From Thermohalobaculum sp039180675 (lineage in GTDB: Bacteria > Pseudomonadota > Alphaproteobacteria > Rhodobacterales > Rhodobacteraceae): DNA of 64,000 bases. Under the pieces are notes generated by a model. It saw only the letters and a program-made list of their open reading frames with translations, was not told the origin of the DNA and did no database searches. Below are positions 42,560-52,349 of this stretch, in pieces (within the stretch, counting starts at the first letter, position 1; every line of letters starts with the position of its first letter). The stretch is taken from the NCBI GenBank assembly GCA_039180675.1, contig JBCDDC010000013.1:57605-121604 (forward strand), read 5' to 3'. A program made the position numbers and the translations under genes.

Positions 42560-43555
42560 TGCAACGCCGCCTCCATCATGAGCAGCCTGAGAGCTTTGCC
42601 TTCACGCCGGCCAATCTGGCGTGGGCGGAGGATCAGATTGCGAAGTATCCGGAGGGGCGGCAGGCCTCTGCCGTCATCCCGCTTCTCTGGCGGGCGCAGG
42701 AGCAGGAGGGGTGGGTCACCCGGCCCGCGATCGAGGAGGTCGCCCGGATGCTTGGCATGGCCGAGATCCGGGTGCTCGAGGTTGCGACATTTTACTTCAT
42801 GTTCCAGCTCCAGCCAGTCGGTACCGTGGCGCATGTTCAGGTTTGCGGAACAACCTCCTGCATGATCTGCGGCGCCGAGGATCTGGTCGGGGTCTGCAAG
42901 GAGAAGATCGCGCCAAACCCGCATGAGCTGTCGGCGGATGGCAAGTTCTCGTGGGAGGAGGTCGAATGCCTCGGCGCCTGTGCGAACGCGCCGATGGCGC
43001 AGATCGGCAAGGATTACTACGAGGATCTGACGACGGAGAATTTTGCCGCGATGCTTGATCGTTTCGCGGCGGGCGACGTGCCCAGGCCCGGCCCGCAGAA
43101 CGGGCGCTGGGCGTCGGAACCGTTGGGCGGCGTGACCTCGCTGACGGGTGAGATCTTCGAGGACGCCAACGGATCGGTGCATCTGGCGAGCGAGATCGGC
43201 GAGACGGTGAAGCGGATCGACGGGACCGAGCCGACGGCGACCACGCTTATGCGGGCGCGGGGCGGCACGCCGATTGTGATGAAAGGCGCAGCGAAGCCCG
43301 CTTCGGCATCCTCGGACAAGCCCGAGATGCTGCGTGCGGCGCGCGACGGCAAGCCCGACGATCTGAAGAAAATCAAGGGTGTCGGGCCAAAGCTGGAAGA
43401 CAAACTCAATACCATGGGTGTCTTCCATTTCGACCAGATCGCCGCCTGGACCAAGAGTGATATCGACTGGGTCGATGATGAGCTGAGCTTCAAGGGCCGG
43501 ATCGAGCGCGACGGCTGGGTCGCGCAGGCAAAGGCTCTGATGGAAGGGAACGACG

Positions 43556-43563
<8 letters not shown>
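42559..43563 (+). CDS. nuoE: NADH-quinone oxidoreductase subunit E with C-terminal helix-hairpin-helix extension
   Basis: Thioredoxin-fold 24-kDa subunit (334 residues) holding the 2Fe-2S cluster N1a of the NADH-oxidising module. Ligand cysteines lie in the CGTTSCMIC region and the ECLGACANAP segment. Typical NuoE ends around residue 200-240. Here a linker leads to a helix-hairpin-helix-like domain starting near residue 262 (DLKKIKGVGPKLEDKLNTMG). The extension resembles those known in Rhodobacteraceae NuoE and in some ribosomal L21 proteins. ATG 42559 overlaps the preceding stop, and nuoF starts 8 nt before this stop. Confidence 0.94.
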
Positions 43564-44851
<1,288 letters not shown>

Positions 44852-44856
44852 GATTT

Positions 44857-45333
44857 TTGGGTATCGCGTGGAGAACGCTCGGATTTATCGGGGCAGCGCT
44901 GCTGGCGGGCTGCGCGCCTGAGGGCGACCATGCGTCCACCACGGCGAAGGAGCCCGAAGCGGAGGTGCACGATGACCAGCGCCTGCTCGTCCAGTATGCC
45001 GCGAACAGCTATTTCGTGGATATCCGTTATGTCGACATCATCAACGAGTCGGTGATCGCTGTGCGCACCGGGGGCGGCAAAACGGATGGCCGCCGCGAGG
45101 TTCAGGTGCCGGCCACGGTCGGTGTCCCGTCGGGCGAGCCTTTTGCCAGCAACGCGTACGAGCCGCTGGTGATCTCGATCGCCGAGCATCTGCGCAAGAC
45201 CGAGAAGATCTGCTCGGACGGCCAGCAGATGGCGCTGAGGATCAATCGCGAGGGGGAGGCGAAGGTCACGTATCGCCGCTCCAGGGCCGCGTGGGTCGTG
45301 TTCGCCGCCTGTCCGGTGGCGGTGACCGGGTGA
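44857..45333 (+). CDS. Putative lipoprotein in the nuoF-nuoG interval (1)
   Basis: Protein of 158 residues with a lipoprotein signal peptide. The lipobox is ALLAGC, with the lipidated Cys near residue 19. The mature part is predicted to be alpha/beta with two further cysteines (KICSDGQ and FAACPVA). The start is TTG 44857, 5 nt after the nuoF stop. No in-frame ATG precedes the signal sequence, and the TTG is the weakest part of the call. It is followed after 10 nt by a second lipoprotein. No family is recognised. Confidence 0.65.
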   Translation: MGIAWRTLGFIGAALLAGCAPEGDHASTTAKEPEAEVHDDQRLLVQYAANSYFVDIRYVDIINESVIAVRTGGGKTDGRREVQVPATVGVPSGEPFASNAYEPLVISIAEHLRKTEKICSDGQQMALRINREGEAKVTYRRSRAAWVVFAACPVAVTG

Positions 45334-45343
45334 GGAGGGTGAG

Positions 45344-45721
45344 ATGATTGCGAGGTTCGCCGTTCTGACCGTTGCCGCCGCGCTGATGGGATGCGCGGGC
45401 GACGGCTCGGGCGGTTCCGCGCGGATCGAGACGTTCGAGATCAGCGGCGGGCCGCAGCGTTATCTGGTCGATGTTCTCGATCAGGGTCAGGGCAACCGGA
45501 TGCTGATCGTCCGATCCGCCGGGTTCCGCGGGTTCGACCGGGGCGAGGGGGATCTCGCCTTCCGCGTTGCGGGGCAGGCAGCGGCACAGGCGCAGTGCGC
45601 CGGTGGCCGTGGGATCGGCCTGATCCCGAGCTCGGCTCGGTTTCAGGATGAGACGGCAAATCTCGGGCCCGGGACCGGCGGGCGGAATGTCTGGATCTTC
45701 CAGGGCAAGTGCGGAGGGTGA
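45344..45721 (+). CDS. Putative lipoprotein in the nuoF-nuoG interval (2)
   Basis: Protein of 125 residues beginning MIARFAVLTVAAALMGCAGD. The lipobox ALMGC places the lipidated cysteine at residue 17. The mature part is small, glycine-rich and has two additional cysteines (AQCAGGR and GKCGG). GGAGG precedes ATG 45344. It lies 10 nt after the first lipoprotein and 44 nt before the FkbM gene. I do not recognise the family. Location at the outer or inner membrane cannot be told, though residue +2 is not Asp, which argues mildly for outer-membrane sorting. Confidence 0.7.
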   Translation: MIARFAVLTVAAALMGCAGDGSGGSARIETFEISGGPQRYLVDVLDQGQGNRMLIVRSAGFRGFDRGEGDLAFRVAGQAAAQAQCAGGRGIGLIPSSARFQDETANLGPGTGGRNVWIFQGKCGG

Positions 45722-45765
45722 ATGCGGGCATGCCTGCATATGGACCGATGCCGGAAAGAGCGGTC

Positions 45766-46533
45766 ATGAGCCTTTCTGCCCTGAAAGGGCGGGTGAACAA
45801 CCTGCTGCGCCGGTATCTCGATCTTGAGATCGTGGATCTGTCACGCAAGCATAGTGGTGGTGGTCCGGGGGTTGATCTCCTCGGCCTGATCCTGCGAGAA
45901 CGATCCAGCCGGGTAGATCGGAAGTTGCGTGTCCTACAGATCGGCGCGAATGACGGTTTGACCGGTGATCCACTGCGCGCGCTTATCGTGGATGATCTCG
46001 TCGAGGCGGTTCTGGTCGAACCTCTGCCAAGCCTATGCGACGGGCTTCGCGAACTCTATGCCGACAATCCCGACGTGCGGATTGTCGAAAGTGCGGTCGC
46101 AGCCAAGGCAGGGACAGCCGAGATCTACGTCGCTTTGCGCGCCGATGGTGCATTTGCTGACAGCAAGGTTTCGTCGTTCGATCCAGCTCATGTGGCGGAC
46201 CACATCGATCGGCGCCGGGCGATTGAGCCAGAATTGTTTGGTGAGGCGCCTCGGGTTGGGACGCGCGAAGTCGACGTGATCACGCCGGAGACCTTATTGG
46301 CGAACTCGGGGTGGACCTCTGCGGACGCGCTGATCGTGGATGCCGAGGGGCTGGATGCAGAGATCGTCTCGTTCGTGCTGGACTTTGACCTCGATATCGC
46401 GGTGATCCAATTCGAGTCGTCCAATATCGAAAACGGGGTTCTGAAAGAGCTCGATCTCAGGCTTGCCTCTGAAGGGTATCTCTCGGCCCGGTCTGGGCAG
46501 AACACGATCGCGATACGTGAGGATGAGGCATGA
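45766..46533 (+). CDS. FkbM family methyltransferase
   Basis: Protein of 255 residues with a SAM-dependent methyltransferase fold. Motif I is QIGANDGLTGDPL (about residues 60-72), an acidic end of strand 2 lies in EAVLVEPLPSL, and VDAEGLDAEI fits the FkbM signature region. FkbM proteins O-methylate sugars and related hydroxyl groups. The acceptor here is unknown. The start is uncertain: ATG 45766 has GGAAAGAG upstream, with 45730 and 45748 as alternatives. It overlaps the DUF3291 gene by 4 nt and sits between nuoF and nuoG. Confidence 0.8.
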   Translation: MSLSALKGRVNNLLRRYLDLEIVDLSRKHSGGGPGVDLLGLILRERSSRVDRKLRVLQIGANDGLTGDPLRALIVDDLVEAVLVEPLPSLCDGLRELYADNPDVRIVESAVAAKAGTAEIYVALRADGAFADSKVSSFDPAHVADHIDRRRAIEPELFGEAPRVGTREVDVITPETLLANSGWTSADALIVDAEGLDAEIVSFVLDFDLDIAVIQFESSNIENGVLKELDLRLASEGYLSARSGQNTIAIREDEA

Positions 46534-47006
46534 AAGCGGGCGCTCACAAGCATCTGGCACAATTCAATATTGGACGGCTCCGTTATCCGATTCAGGACGT
46601 TCGAAACAAGGATTTCTGCGGCGGTGCGGAGATCGTGAACCGGATCGCTGCGCAGAGCCCGGGCTCTGTTTGGAAGTACGAGACGGCTCCGGGTGGCGCG
46701 GTGCTGGAGGTAATCGATGAAGACCCGATGATTGTGGTCAATATGACGGTTTGGGAACGCATCGAGGATCTCAGGCATTTCGTTTGGAACAAGCTGCACA
46801 AGCGGTTCTACCAGCGCCGGGCGCAGTGGTTCTCGGTAATTTTGGGTAGTCATTCGGTGATGTGGTGGGTTGCGCCCGGGCATCGGCCGAGCGTCGTGGA
46901 AGGATATGAGCGGCTGGCGTGCCCGCGCGCAGACGGGTCGCCGGACGAGGCTTTCGACTGGGGCCATACAGGCTGTGGTGGGAGCAGGGAAATGCAGTGC
47001 GCCTGA
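46530..47006 (+). CDS. DUF3291 domain protein
   Basis: Protein of 158 residues matching the DUF3291 pattern: an LAQFNIGRLRYP start, a central EVIDEDPMIVVNMTVWERIEDLRHFVW segment and FYQRRAQWFSV, followed by WWVAPGHRPSVVEGYERL. It looks like a ferredoxin-like alpha/beta barrel related to monooxygenase-like domains. The function is unknown. ATG overlaps the FkbM stop by 4 nt (ATGA), and nuoG starts 21 nt downstream, so it is part of the nuo transcript. Confidence 0.8.
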   Translation: MKAGAHKHLAQFNIGRLRYPIQDVRNKDFCGGAEIVNRIAAQSPGSVWKYETAPGGAVLEVIDEDPMIVVNMTVWERIEDLRHFVWNKLHKRFYQRRAQWFSVILGSHSVMWWVAPGHRPSVVEGYERLACPRADGSPDEAFDWGHTGCGGSREMQCA

Positions 47007-47027
47007 TGGGCGGTGATCGGAGAGAAC

Positions 47028-49052
47028 GTGGCTGATCTCAGGAAAATCATCATCGACGGGATGGAGGTTGAGGCGGATCCGAGCCTCACCCTGATCCAGG
47101 CCTGTGAGCAGGCGGGGATCGAGATCCCGCGGTTTTGCTATCACGAGCGCCTGTCGATCGCCGGGAACTGCCGGATGTGTCTGGTCGAACCTGTTGGCGC
47201 GCCGAAACCGGCTGCCGCCTGCCATATGATGGTGCGCGACATGCGGGGCGGGCCGAATGGCGAGCCGCCGGAGCTGCGCACCAACTCGCCCATGGTCAAG
47301 AAGGCGCGCGAGGGGGTGATGGAGTTCCTGCTAATCAACCACCCGTTGGACTGCCCGATTTGCGACCAGGGGGGTGAGTGCGATCTTCAGGATCAGGCAA
47401 TGGCTTATGGCGTTGACTTCAGCCGGTTTCGCGAGGCGAAGCGGGCGGCGGTCGACCTCCATCTCGGCCCGCTGGTTGAGACGCATATGACCCGCTGCAT
47501 CTCCTGCACCCGCTGCGTGCGTTTCATCACCGAGGTTGCGGGCGTGGCGGAGCTTGGCCAGATCGGGCGGGGCGAGGACAGCGAGATCACCAACTACCTC
47601 GGCAAGATCCTCGAGAGCGAGATGCAGGGGAACATCGTCGATCTCTGCCCGGTGGGCGCGCTGACGAATAAGCCGTATGCGTTCACCGCGCGGCCGTGGG
47701 AGCTCACGAAGACCCAGTCGATCGACGTGATGGATGCGCTGGGCAGCAACATCCGTGTCGATACGCGTGGGCGGGAAGTGATGCGGATCCTGCCGCGCAA
47801 CCATGACGGGGTGAATGAGGAGTGGCTGGCCGACCGCTCCCGCTATATCTGGGACGGGCTGCGGCGCCAGCGGCTGGACCGGCCCTATGTCCGGGTGGAT
47901 GGCAAGCTGAGACCGGCAACCTGGGGTGAGGCCTTTGCGGCGATCAGGGGCGCTGTGCAACAGGCCGGTGAGAACATCGCGGCCGTCGCGGGCGATCTGG
48001 TGCCGGTCGAGGCCATGTGGGCGCTGAAGTCACTGATGACCTCGCTGGGATCGGACCGGGTGGAGTGCCGCCAGGACGGTGCGAAACTGCCCATCGGCAA
48101 TCGCTCTGGCTATGTCGGCACCGCACGGATCGAGGATCTTGATACCGCCGATGGTGTCCTGCTGATCGGTGCCAATCCGCGCAATGAGGCGCCGGTTCTG
48201 AACTCCCGGATCCGCAAAGCGTGGCTGGCGGGTGCAGAGGTGGCTGTCGTGGGTGAGCCGGTCGATCTGACTTACGCGAGCTATCACATAGGCCATGGGC
48301 CTGACGCGCTGGCGGGTGCGAGCCGCAAACAGCTCTTGGCGAACATGGCCAAGATGGAGCGCAAGGTCGTGATCATCGGCCAGGGCGCGCTGGTCCGGCC
48401 CGACGGGGCGGCGGTGCTGGCGAGTGCCATGTCGCTGGCCGAGGAAGGCGAAGCCAAACTCATGGTGCTGCACACTGCTGCGGCGCGTGTCGGCGGGATG
48501 GATATCGGTTTTGCCCATCCGGATGGGATGGCGTGTCTCGACGGTGCGCAGGTGATCTGGAACCTTGGCGCCGATGAATGCACGCTGCCCGAGGGGGCGT
48601 TCGTGATCTATCAGGGCCATCATGGCGACCGAGGCGCACACCAGGCTGACGTGATCCTACCCGGAGCGGCCTATACCGAACAATCTGGGCTCTACGTGAA
48701 CACCGAGGGCCGCGTGCAAATGGCCTCGCGGGCCGGGTTCCCGCCGGGGGATGCCAAGGAGGACTGGGCGATCCTGCGCGCGGCCTCGGCCGAACTGGGC
48801 CAGACGCTGCCCTTCAACGCGCTTGATGAATTGCGTGCTAGGCTGTTTGAGGCGCATCCCCATTTTGCCGCGGTCGATGCGATTGCCGAGGCGGAATGGG
48901 CGCCGTTGCCTGCGGGAGAGATCGAGGACAAACCTTTCCAGCAGGCGTTGGGCGATCATTACCTGACCAACCCGATCGCCCGGGCGAGCCAGTTGATGGC
49001 CGAGATGTCGCGGTTGGCGCAGGATCGCGCCCGACCGATGGCGGCGGAGTAG
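47028..49052 (+). CDS. nuoG: NADH-quinone oxidoreductase subunit G
   Basis: The 75-kDa subunit (674 residues). An N-terminal ferredoxin domain carries the 2Fe-2S cluster N1b (CYHERLSIAGNCRMCLVE), followed by the His/Cys 4Fe-4S N5 region (HPLDCPICDQGGECDLQDQ) and 4Fe-4S N4 (CISCTRCVRF). The large C-terminal half is molybdopterin-oxidoreductase-like and lacks cofactor. GTG 47028 gives the N terminus ADLRKIIIDG seen in relatives and has GGAGA upstream. A GTG at 47013 is the alternative. Confidence 0.96.
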   Translation: MADLRKIIIDGMEVEADPSLTLIQACEQAGIEIPRFCYHERLSIAGNCRMCLVEPVGAPKPAAACHMMVRDMRGGPNGEPPELRTNSPMVKKAREGVMEFLLINHPLDCPICDQGGECDLQDQAMAYGVDFSRFREAKRAAVDLHLGPLVETHMTRCISCTRCVRFITEVAGVAELGQIGRGEDSEITNYLGKILESEMQGNIVDLCPVGALTNKPYAFTARPWELTKTQSIDVMDALGSNIRVDTRGREVMRILPRNHDGVNEEWLADRSRYIWDGLRRQRLDRPYVRVDGKLRPATWGEAFAAIRGAVQQAGENIAAVAGDLVPVEAMWALKSLMTSLGSDRVECRQDGAKLPIGNRSGYVGTARIEDLDTADGVLLIGANPRNEAPVLNSRIRKAWLAGAEVAVVGEPVDLTYASYHIGHGPDALAGASRKQLLANMAKMERKVVIIGQGALVRPDGAAVLASAMSLAEEGEAKLMVLHTAAARVGGMDIGFAHPDGMACLDGAQVIWNLGADECTLPEGAFVIYQGHHGDRGAHQADVILPGAAYTEQSGLYVNTEGRVQMASRAGFPPGDAKEDWAILRAASAELGQTLPFNALDELRARLFEAHPHFAAVDAIAEAEWAPLPAGEIEDKPFQQALGDHYLTNPIARASQLMAEMSRLAQDRARPMAAE

Positions 49053-49055
49053 GCG

Positions 49056-50084
49056 ATGGAGTTCTTCGACACCGGGCTCGGGACCTTCCTCATCATCCTG
49101 GCGCAATGTCTGGCGGTGACGGTGTCGATCCTGGTCAGCCTCGCTTTCCTGCTGCTGGTCGACCGCAAGGTCTGGGCGGCCGTGCAACTGCGGCGGGGGC
49201 CCAATGTGGTGGGGCCGTTCGGGTTGCTGCAGTCCTTCGCCGATTTCGGGAAGTTCGTGCTAAAGGAGATCGTGATCCCTTCGGGCGCCGACAAGGTGGT
49301 CTTCCTGCTCGCGCCGCTGATCACCTTCATCCTCGCCGTGATCGCCTGGGCGGTGATCCCGTTTGCCGACGGATGGGTGATTTCCGATCTCAATGTCGGC
49401 GTGCTCTACATCTTCGCGATCTCGTCGCTGGGCGTCTACGGCATCATCATGGGCGGATGGGCGTCGAACTCGAAATACCCGTTCCTCGGGTGCCTGCGGT
49501 CCGCGGCGCAGATGGTCTCCTACGAGGTCTCGATCGGCCTGATCATCATCGGGGTTCTGATCTCGACCGGGTCGTTGAACCTCTCGGCCATTGTGCACGC
49601 GCAGGACGGCCGCTTTGGCGTGTTCTCGTGGTACTGGCTGCCGCATTTCCCGATGATGGTGATCTTTTTCGTGAGTGCGTTGGCCGAGACGAACCGCCCG
49701 CCCTTTGATCTGCCGGAGGCGGAGTCGGAGCTGGTGGCGGGGTATCAGGTGGAGTATTCCTCGACCCCCTACCTGCTTTTCATGATCGGCGAATACATGA
49801 ACATCGTGCTCATGTGCGCGCTGACCTCCATCCTGTTCTTCGGGGGCTGGCTGAGCCCGATCCCCGGGCTGCCCGACGGGGTTTTCTGGATGGTCGCGAA
49901 AATCGTGTTCTTCTTTTTCATGTTCTCCATGGTGAAGGCGATCGTGCCGCGCTATCGCTATGATCAGCTTATGCGGTTGGGCTGGAAGGTATTCCTGCCA
50001 ATGTCACTGGTCTGGGTCGTGGTCGTCGCCATCCTCGCGCGGCTCGACGTGGCCGGATACGCGCGGTTTGCAACAGGAGGCTGA
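49056..50084 (+). CDS. nuoH: NADH-quinone oxidoreductase subunit H
   Basis: Membrane subunit of 342 residues with eight helices that links the quinone chamber to the proton pumps. Conserved RKVWAAVQLRRGPNVVGPFGLLQ and ETNRPPFDLPEAESELVAGYQVEYS (a glutamate-rich loop lining the quinone channel) are present. It starts 3 nt after the nuoG stop. Three small exported-protein genes follow before nuoI. Confidence 0.97.
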   Translation: MEFFDTGLGTFLIILAQCLAVTVSILVSLAFLLLVDRKVWAAVQLRRGPNVVGPFGLLQSFADFGKFVLKEIVIPSGADKVVFLLAPLITFILAVIAWAVIPFADGWVISDLNVGVLYIFAISSLGVYGIIMGGWASNSKYPFLGCLRSAAQMVSYEVSIGLIIIGVLISTGSLNLSAIVHAQDGRFGVFSWYWLPHFPMMVIFFVSALAETNRPPFDLPEAESELVAGYQVEYSSTPYLLFMIGEYMNIVLMCALTSILFFGGWLSPIPGLPDGVFWMVAKIVFFFFMFSMVKAIVPRYRYDQLMRLGWKVFLPMSLVWVVVVAILARLDVAGYARFATGG

Positions 50085-50085
50085 C

Positions 50086-50361
50086 ATGAAGCTGTTTTCC
50101 ATGATTGCGATACTTGCCCTCGCCGCGGGCGCGTCTGCACAGGAGACGAAGGACGAGGAGCCGAGGGGCCTGAGCTTCAAGCTCGACATCGGCGCGCCTG
50201 CCAAGCCGCAGAGCGATTTTCGCTGTGACGATGCGCGTGTGATCCCGCAACCGGCCCCGATCTTTCAGGGGCAGAGCGATGCGCTGGCGATCCACAGCCG
50301 GGCGCAAGCGCGCCATATCGCGCAGATCAATCGCCGGACGACGCGGGGCTGCAGCCGATGA
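50086..50361 (+). CDS. Small exported hypothetical protein in the nuoH-nuoI interval (1)
   Basis: Protein of 91 residues with a clear signal peptide (MKLFSMIAILALAAGASAQ; cleavage after ASA). The mature part has two cysteines (47 and 89), is proline- and arginine-rich, and is probably periplasmic. A perfect AGGAGG lies 5 nt before ATG 50086, and the nuoH stop is 1 nt upstream. It overlaps the next gene by 4 nt (ATGA). Family not recognised. Confidence 0.7.
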   Translation: MKLFSMIAILALAAGASAQETKDEEPRGLSFKLDIGAPAKPQSDFRCDDARVIPQPAPIFQGQSDALAIHSRAQARHIAQINRRTTRGCSR

Positions 50362-50813
50362 GCCTTGCCCGCCATTTGCTGCCGGTGGGGCTGATTGCGC
50401 TTGCTTCCGCATGGTCGGCGCCGGCCCATGCCTGTACGGGGCTCACGACCGCCTCGGGCGACTGTGTCTATCGCATGACAGCGCCCGGCGAGATGGCGGC
50501 GATGGAGCATGAGGCCCCGCGGACGCCGGACCAGTGGCGGCGATGCCTGGCCGCCGGGGAGCCGAGCGCGGAATGCCCTGATTTCGTCTTCTACCGCGGC
50601 GAGTTCGACCGGACGGGGGATCAGATCGCGAAGCAGAAGATGTCGATCATCGTCTGGCAGGCGGCCCGCGCGGCGTTTCGCTGCGAGACACGGACCTTCG
50701 ACCGCTTCCAGGACCTGATCGCGACGAATTTCAGCGGCGTCGACGAGGCGGATCACGCCGAGACGCTCGCACCCCTGACCGAAATGCAAGCTTACATCGA
50801 GGAGACCTGCTGA
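50358..50813 (+). CDS. Exported cysteine-containing hypothetical protein in the nuoH-nuoI interval (2)
   Basis: Protein of 151 residues with a signal peptide ending APAHA, so that the mature chain begins at Cys26. Six cysteines (26, 36, 63, 73, 109 and 151) suggest up to three disulfides in the periplasm. The helical middle part resembles no family I know. It is coupled to the previous gene (ATGA) and to the next one (TGATG). A lipoprotein interpretation is weaker because the residues before Cys26 do not form a standard lipobox. Confidence 0.7.
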   Translation: MSLARHLLPVGLIALASAWSAPAHACTGLTTASGDCVYRMTAPGEMAAMEHEAPRTPDQWRRCLAAGEPSAECPDFVFYRGEFDRTGDQIAKQKMSIIVWQAARAAFRCETRTFDRFQDLIATNFSGVDEADHAETLAPLTEMQAYIEETC

Positions 50814-51070
50814 TGCGGTTGACGGGCGTCTTCTTCGGATTGCTGCTCGGGTCGCTGGCTGTCGCCACCCCAGCGACTGCGCTTATCGCAAGGTGTGTCG
50901 GTGAGGAGCAACGTGAGTGCCGCAATCAATTGATGCAGGAGTTGTGCTTTTCTGAACTGGATCGGCATCTCAGCGCTCTGAAAGAGAGGGCGGCCAAACA
51001 GGGTTACTCCAGAAAACGCGTTCTCATAGAGCTTCTCAAAATCGAAGACTCGTTGAAAGGTATCTGCTGA
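50813..51070 (+). CDS. Small exported cysteine-containing protein in the nuoH-nuoI interval (3)
   Basis: Protein of 85 residues. Residues 1-23 form a signal peptide (VFFGLLLGSLAVATPATA), and the mature part has four cysteines (28, 36, 45 and 85) in a short helical chain. Start and stop each overlap the neighbouring gene by one base (TGATG), including nuoI. The base composition is somewhat more AT-rich than nuoH and nuoI. No family recognised. An even cysteine count suggests disulfides. Confidence 0.65.
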   Translation: MRLTGVFFGLLLGSLAVATPATALIARCVGEEQRECRNQLMQELCFSELDRHLSALKERAAKQGYSRKRVLIELLKIEDSLKGIC

Positions 51071-51561
51071 TGGGTATCCCCTTCGACAAGGCACTCAACT
51101 ACTTTCTGATGAAGGATTTCATCGCCGGATTCAGGATCGGCATGAAGTACTTCTTCAAGCCGAAGGCGACAGTGAACTATCCGTTCGAGAAGGGGCCGCT
51201 CTCGCCGCGGTTCCGGGGCGAGCATGCGCTGCGCCGCTATCCGAACGGGGAGGAGCGCTGCATCGCCTGCAAGCTATGCGAGGCGATCTGTCCGGCGCAG
51301 GCGATCACGATCGAGGCGGAGCCGCGCGACGATGGCTCTCGCCGGACCACGCGCTACGACATCGATATGACGAAATGCATCTATTGCGGCTTCTGCCAGG
51401 AAGCCTGCCCGGTGGACGCAATCGTCGAAGGCCCTAACTTCGAATTTGCTACCGAGACGCGCGAAGAGCTGTTCTACAACAAGGACAAGCTCCTCGAGAA
51501 TGGCGAGCGCTGGGAGCGGGAGATCGCCAGAAACCTCGAGATGGACGCGCCTTATAGATGA
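51070..51561 (+). CDS. nuoI: NADH-quinone oxidoreductase subunit I
   Basis: Ferredoxin-like 23-kDa subunit (163 residues) that carries two 4Fe-4S clusters, N6a and N6b, on the path to N2. Both motifs are complete: CIACKLCEAICPAQAI and CIYCGFCQEACPVDAI. The N-terminal amphipathic helices (FLMKDFIAGFRIGMKYFFKP) lie on the membrane. The 51-residue membrane gene starts 4 nt before its stop. Confidence 0.97.
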   Translation: MGIPFDKALNYFLMKDFIAGFRIGMKYFFKPKATVNYPFEKGPLSPRFRGEHALRRYPNGEERCIACKLCEAICPAQAITIEAEPRDDGSRRTTRYDIDMTKCIYCGFCQEACPVDAIVEGPNFEFATETREELFYNKDKLLENGERWEREIARNLEMDAPYR

Positions 51562-51713
51562 CTCCGTTTCCGACATGGTCGTTTCTTGAGGGTTTTCGCA
51601 TTCTGGGCGACAACCTGAACCGCTGGGTCGAGGAGAGCCAGTTGCCCTGGTTCTATGTCGGCGGGGCAATGGCGGCCGTGGCGGCGCTCTTGCTGATGCG
51701 CCGGGGCCGGTGA
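51558..51713 (+). CDS. 51-residue single-span membrane protein between nuoI and nuoJ
   Basis: The ATG overlaps the nuoI stop (ATGA) and the frame ends with TGA at 51711-51713, encoding 51 residues. An amphipathic N-terminal half (WSFLEGFRILGDNLNRWVEE) is followed by one membrane helix (WFYVGGAMAAVAALLLM) and a short basic end (RRGR). The size and layout resemble small accessory or assembly subunits of respiratory complexes. It is encoded 19 nt before nuoJ and would be missed by length filters. I recognise no family. Confidence 0.65.
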   Translation: MTPFPTWSFLEGFRILGDNLNRWVEESQLPWFYVGGAMAAVAALLLMRRGR

Positions 51714-51732
51714 GAGGCGCGGGGGAGACGGA

Positions 51733-52347
51733 ATGACACTCACGGCCTTCGCCTTCTATGTCTTCGCCTCGGTGGCGGTCGCCTCGGGGCTTTTTGTGAT
51801 CATCGCGCGCAACCCGGTGCACTCCGTTCTCTGGCTGATCCTGACCTTTTTCTCGGCCGCCGGCATGATGGTGCTCTTGGGCGCAGAGTTCGTCGCGATG
51901 CTGTTGATCATCGTTTATGTCGGTGCGGTCGCCGTGCTCTTTCTCTTCGTCGTCATGATGCTCGACGTGAATTTCGCCGAGTTGAAGGAGGGGCTGGCGG
52001 ATTACCTGCCGATCGGTGTTCTGATCGGGCTCGTGCTCTTGGTCGAGATGGGGCTCGTGCTGGGCCACTGGGCCTTCGCCGATATCGCGCCGGAGGTGCG
52101 GGAGGCGGCGATGCCGGCGCCGACGGATGTCGGGAACACGCGGGCGCTCGGCCGGGTCATCTATGATCAGTACATCTACATGTTCCAGGCCTCGGGCCTG
52201 ATCCTGTTGGTGGCGATGATCGGCGCGATTGTGCTTACGCTACGCCACCGGGTGGATATCAAACGCCAGAACGTCCTCACGCAGATGTACCGGACACGCG
52301 AGGAATCGGTGGAGCTCAAAGACGTGAAGCCGGGGCAGGGGGTCTGA
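51733..52347 (+). CDS. nuoJ: NADH-quinone oxidoreductase subunit J
   Basis: Membrane subunit of 204 residues with five helices. The helix 3 region AMLLIIVYVGAVAVLFLFVVMML contains the conserved pi-bulge segment that changes shape during turnover. The C-terminal part after about residue 165 is hydrophilic. GGAGACGGA precedes ATG 51733, and nuoK follows after 2 nt. Confidence 0.96.
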   Translation: MTLTAFAFYVFASVAVASGLFVIIARNPVHSVLWLILTFFSAAGMMVLLGAEFVAMLLIIVYVGAVAVLFLFVVMMLDVNFAELKEGLADYLPIGVLIGLVLLVEMGLVLGHWAFADIAPEVREAAMPAPTDVGNTRALGRVIYDQYIYMFQASGLILLVAMIGAIVLTLRHRVDIKRQNVLTQMYRTREESVELKDVKPGQGV

Positions 52348-52349
52348 CC

